Shown here: piece after piece, positions 5,404-7,904 of the stretch | How positions within the stretch are numbered: position 1 is the first letter of the stretch | Layout: each line of letters begins with the position of its first letter | Assembly (NCBI GenBank): GCA_900552845.1 | Contig: USBC01000084.1 | Coordinates: forward strand, 1-7,904 | Direction: 5' to 3' | Source: an uncultured Oscillospiraceae bacterium | Lineage (GTDB): Bacteria; Bacillota; Clostridia; Oscillospirales; Ruminococcaceae | DNA length: 7,904 nt | Translations under genes and position numbers: made by a program | Notes under the pieces: generated by a model | Told to the model about the DNA's origin: nothing | The model's database searches: none | The model's input: the letters and a program-made list of their open reading frames with translations, nothing else

Positions 5404-6927
5404 TCATTCCAGCATCGAACGACCGGTCATCTCCGCAGGCTGCGGCAGACCCAGCGCCTGCAGCATCGTCGGGGCAATATCCGCCAGCCGTCCACCGTGG
5501 GGCAGCAGCTTGGTACCCTCGGGGAAGCCCACCGCAATGAACGGCACAGGGTTGGTGGTGTGTGCCGTAAAGGGGTTGCCCTCCTCATCGGTCATCATGT
5601 CAGCGTTGCCATGGTCGGCAGTCACAAAGGCTCTGCCGCCCATCTCCTCTATCGCTGCCAGCGTTCTTCCCAAACAGGTATCCACCGCCTCCACCGCCTT
5701 TACCGCAGCTTCAAAGACGCCGGTGTGTCCTACCATATCGCAGTTGGCATAGTTCAGGATAATGACATCATACTTTCCGCTCCTGATGCGCTTTACCACC
5801 TCGTCGGTCACAAGATAGGCGCTCATCTCCGGCTGCAGGTCATAGGTTGCCACCTTGGGGCTGGGGATCAACGCGCGATCCTCTCCGGGATAGGGTGCCT
5901 CCACACCGCCGTTAAAGAAGAAGGTCACATGTGCATACTTCTCGGTCTCGGCAATGCGCAGCTGCGTCAGCCCGTTCTTGCTGATGTACTCGCCAAAGGT
6001 GTTGGCAAGACTCTGCGGCGCATAGGCGACCTCCACATTAGGCATCGTTGCGTCGTACTGGGTCATGCAGATATAGGTCAGCGGGAAGAAGCCTTTTTTT
6101 CGTTCAAATCCGGCAAAATCCGGATCGACCAGTGTGCGGGTCAGCTCACGGGCGCGGTCGGGACGGAAGTTGAAGAAGATCACACTGTCCCCGCTCTTCA
6201 CTTCGGCGCCCTCGGTCACCACCGCCGGCACGATGAACTCATCGGTCACACCGTCGGCATAGCTCTGGCGCATCATCGCAGCAGGATCGGGAGCTTTTAC
6301 GCCCTCCCCGTTCACCATGGCGTCATATGCCTTTACCACACGCTCCCAACGGTTGTCGCGGTCCATGGCGTAGTAGCGGCCGCTTACCGTCGCTATTTTG
6401 CCCACACCTGTTTTCTCCAGCTCTTTTTGCAGTTCCTCGATATACTCCGCACCGGAAGTCGGCGGCACATCGCGTCCGTCCATAAAGCAGTGGATATATA
6501 CCTTTTCCACTCCCATCTTCTTCGCCATTTCGATGAGCCCGAAAAGGTGGTGGATATGACTGTGTACGCCGCCATCGGAAAGCAGCCCCATCAGATGCAG
6601 TGCGGCACCCGGCTTTTTGGCATTCTCCATTGCGTGCAGCAACACAGGGTTGGAGAGATACTCTCCATCCTCGATGGACTTGGTAATGCGGGTCAGCTCC
6701 TGATAAACGATGCGCCCCGCACCCATGTTGGTGTGTCCCACTTCGCTGTTGCCCATCTGTCCGTCGGGCAAGCCCACGTCCATGCCGGAGGCACCGATCT
6801 GGGTATGAGGACAGGTCGCCCACAGCCGGTCAAGATTGGGGTGCTTTGCTGCAGCAATGGCATTGCCCTCGGTTTCCTTCCGCAGCCCAAAGCCGTCCAT
6901 GATAATGAGTGCCAGCGGTTTTTTCAT
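5404..6927 (-). CDS. gpmI: 2,3-bisphosphoglycerate-independent phosphoglycerate mutase
   Basis: A 507-residue cytosolic glycolytic enzyme of the alkaline phosphatase superfamily that interconverts 3- and 2-phosphoglycerate using two Mn2+ ions. All active-site residues line up with the Bacillus stearothermophilus enzyme (numbers recalled): Asp11 in IIMDGFG, the phosphorylated Ser61 in GQMGNSEVGH (56-65), Asp397 and His401 in CDMVGH, Asp438 and His439 in ADHGN, and His456 in AHTTNPVP. Substrate-binding elements include DGGVHSH (118-124), DGRDVPP (150-156), NFRPDR (253-258) and Lys330. The ATG follows GGGGAG by five bases. It lies 15 bases after the tpiA stop and in the same frame, so the two are co-transcribed, in reaction-pathway order. 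A strong terminator lies downstream. Dependence of this enzyme on Mn2+ and pH has been linked to spore metabolism in Bacillus; any such role here is inference. Confidence 0.98.
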   Translation of the reverse strand: MKKPLALIIMDGFGLRKETEGNAIAAAKHPNLDRLWATCPHTQIGASGMDVGLPDGQMGNSEVGHTNMGAGRIVYQELTRITKSIEDGEYLSNPVLLHAMENAKKPGAALHLMGLLSDGGVHSHIHHLFGLIEMAKKMGVEKVYIHCFMDGRDVPPTSGAEYIEELQKELEKTGVGKIATVSGRYYAMDRDNRWERVVKAYDAMVNGEGVKAPDPAAMMRQSYADGVTDEFIVPAVVTEGAEVKSGDSVIFFNFRPDRARELTRTLVDPDFAGFERKKGFFPLTYICMTQYDATMPNVEVAYAPQSLANTFGEYISKNGLTQLRIAETEKYAHVTFFFNGGVEAPYPGEDRALIPSPKVATYDLQPEMSAYLVTDEVVKRIRSGKYDVIILNYANCDMVGHTGVFEAAVKAVEAVDTCLGRTLAAIEEMGGRAFVTADHGNADMMTDEEGNPFTAHTTNPVPFIAVGFPEGTKLLPHGGRLADIAPTMLQALGLPQPAEMTGRSMLE

Positions 6928-6942
6928 GCAAGCTCCCCCCTT

Positions 6943-7710
6943 TTATTTGCTCGCGGCTTCTACTATTGCGGCAAAGTCCGGCGCCTTCAGCGAAGCACCG
7001 CCGATCAGCCCGCCGTCTATATCCGGCTGCGCCAGCAGCCCTGCCGCATTCTTTGCATTCATGCTGCCGCCGTACTGGATCGCCGTGGCTTCTGCCGCTT
7101 CTTCCCCATACAGCTTGCCCAGCAGTGTGCGGATCATGTGGTTGACCTCGTTGGCCTGCTCGTCGGTCGCAGTGCGACCGGTCCCGATCGCCCAAACCGG
7201 CTCATATGCAATGATGACATGCCGCAGCTCCTCGGCGGTTACACCGGCAAGCGCTTTCTTCACCTGAATGGCAATGATCTCTCCGGTGATATCGGCTTCC
7301 CGCTGTTCCAGCGTCTCGCCTACGCACAGAATCACCTCCAGCCCGCTGTCGAGAGCGGCGCGCACCCTCTTGGCGACCGTTTCATCGGTCTCGCCAAAAT
7401 ACTGCCGGCGCTCGCTGTGACCGATGATGACATACTGCACACCCAGCTCCTTGAGCATCGGTGCGGAGATTTCTCCGGTAAAGGCTCCGCTCTCTGCCCA
7501 GTGGCAGTTCTCGGCGCCGATCTTTACATTGGTTCCCTCGGTCAGTGCCAGCGCTGTCTCCAAATTGGTGTACGGCGTGCACAGCACGACCTCACAATCC
7601 GCGTCCTTTACCAGCGGCAGCAGTTCGGTGATGAGTGTCTTTGCCTCGGTGCGGTTTTTGTTCATTTTCCAGTTGCCGGCGATGACCGCACGGCGTTTTG
7701 CTTTGTTCAT
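6943..7710 (-). CDS. tpiA: Triosephosphate isomerase
   Basis: A 255-residue TIM-barrel enzyme that interconverts dihydroxyacetone phosphate and glyceraldehyde 3-phosphate in the cytosol, usually as a homodimer. The catalytic residues are present: Asn13 and Lys15 in AGNWKMN (11-17), His98 in IIGHSERR (95-102) and Glu170 in AYEPVWAIGTG (168-178), which runs into the flexible lid loop. The phosphate-binding segments YGGSMNAKN (213-221) and IGGASL (236-241) are intact. The start is supported by AGGAGG (minus strand of 7718-7723) seven bases upstream. In many Firmicutes gap-pgk-tpiA-gpmI are consecutive; here pgk would lie beyond the contig edge, and a GC-rich repeat begins about 65 bases upstream of the start. 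No clear promoter was seen between that repeat and the gene. Confidence 0.98.
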   Translation of the reverse strand: MNKAKRRAVIAGNWKMNKNRTEAKTLITELLPLVKDADCEVVLCTPYTNLETALALTEGTNVKIGAENCHWAESGAFTGEISAPMLKELGVQYVIIGHSERRQYFGETDETVAKRVRAALDSGLEVILCVGETLEQREADITGEIIAIQVKKALAGVTAEELRHVIIAYEPVWAIGTGRTATDEQANEVNHMIRTLLGKLYGEEAAEATAIQYGGSMNAKNAAGLLAQPDIDGGLIGGASLKAPDFAAIVEAASK

Positions 7711-7775
7711 ATCGGTTCCTCCTCTTTGGGGTAAGTTTTATTGATGCCCAACAGCGCTCTGCCGGGGCGGGCTTA

Positions 7776-7844
7776 CGGGGCGCAGCCCCCCGCCTGCGGC
7801 GGGTCAGCGGACGAAGTCCGCTGCGCGCGTCCTGCGGCCGCGCG
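7776..7844. repeat. Second GC-rich hairpin repeat, truncated at the contig end
   Basis: This element shares the 11-base core GGGCGCAGCCC (7778-7788) with the element at 5210-5293. It has the same order of parts: a hairpin CCCGCC/GGCGGG (7789-7794 with 7798-7803, loop TGC), a hairpin CAGCGGAC/GTCCGCTG (7805-7812 with 7816-7823, loop GAA), and a GC-only segment (7824-7844) that can pair CGCGC/GCGCG. The closing outer arm expected next is absent, because the sequence dissolves into G and C runs at that point. Confidence 0.65.
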
Positions 7845-7904
7845 GGGGGGGGCCCCCGGGCCCCCCCCCCCGCGCGGGCCAAAAACCAACCCCCCCCCGT
7901 GTTT
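7845..7904. other. Low-complexity G/C tail, probable assembly artefact
   Basis: Runs of G and C with a short CCAAAAACCAACC stretch and GTGTTT at the very end. There is no codon structure. The change occurs inside a palindromic repeat, where sequencing polymerases stall and assemblers cannot resolve copies. I do not trust individual bases here. Confidence 0.8.

Noticed and set aside
5497..7734. A 745-codon rightward open frame antisense to both gpmI and tpiA
   Set aside because: gpmI and tpiA are unmistakable and share a frame, so one antisense frame stays open across both in GC-rich DNA. The translation is rich in His, Gln, Arg and Gly, has no recognisable domain, and its start has no ribosome binding site that I can see.

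Overview
This window looks like one whole contig from a GC-rich, anaerobic, spore-forming member of the Clostridia, probably Oscillospiraceae/Ruminococcaceae-like. The reasons are an oxygen-sensitive two-subunit iron-sulfur serine dehydratase, a sporulation signalling protein (SpoIIR), Gram-positive-style strong ribosome binding sites, and GC-rich coding sequence with AT-richer promoters. The genus assignment is inference. Both ends (about 1-119 and 7844-7904) collapse into runs of C and G and are best read as assembly or sequencing artefact.

Layout. From 120 to 422 lies an AT-richer regulatory region. It holds a strong leftward promoter for a divergent gene that is lost off the contig edge, and a near-consensus rightward promoter for the first gene. 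That gene, 423-2135 (+), is an alpha-phosphoglucomutase-type phospho-sugar mutase (PgcA-like). A 14-bp-stem hairpin at 2156-2186 serves as terminator between it and a convergent small membrane zinc-ribbon protein (2188-2580, -), which has its own promoter. Next, also on the minus strand, comes the serine dehydratase operon sdaAB-sdaAA (4390 down to 2811), whose genes overlap by ATGA and whose promoter is of the extended -10 type. spoIIR (5113 down to 4523) follows, with an upstream element that resembles forespore sigma-G/sigma-F promoters. A GC-rich cloverleaf-like inverted repeat (5210-5293) and a rho-independent terminator (5327-5371) separate spoIIR from the glycolytic pair tpiA-gpmI (7710 down to 5404). 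A second, related GC-rich palindromic element begins upstream of tpiA, and the contig breaks down inside it.

How the genes work together. TpiA and GpmI are consecutive lower-glycolysis enzymes. The phospho-sugar mutase links glucose-6-phosphate to glucose-1-phosphate for polysaccharide and cell-envelope precursors. SdaAA/SdaAB convert serine to pyruvate, feeding the same central carbon pool. SpoIIR is unrelated to metabolism and marks the organism as an endospore former. No defence system, mobile-element protein, CRISPR array or biosynthetic cluster is visible. I did not find a clearly new biological system. The items most worth a second look are the cloverleaf repeats, the extra cysteine tail of SdaAA, the promoter of spoIIR, and the truncated divergent transcription unit at the left edge.
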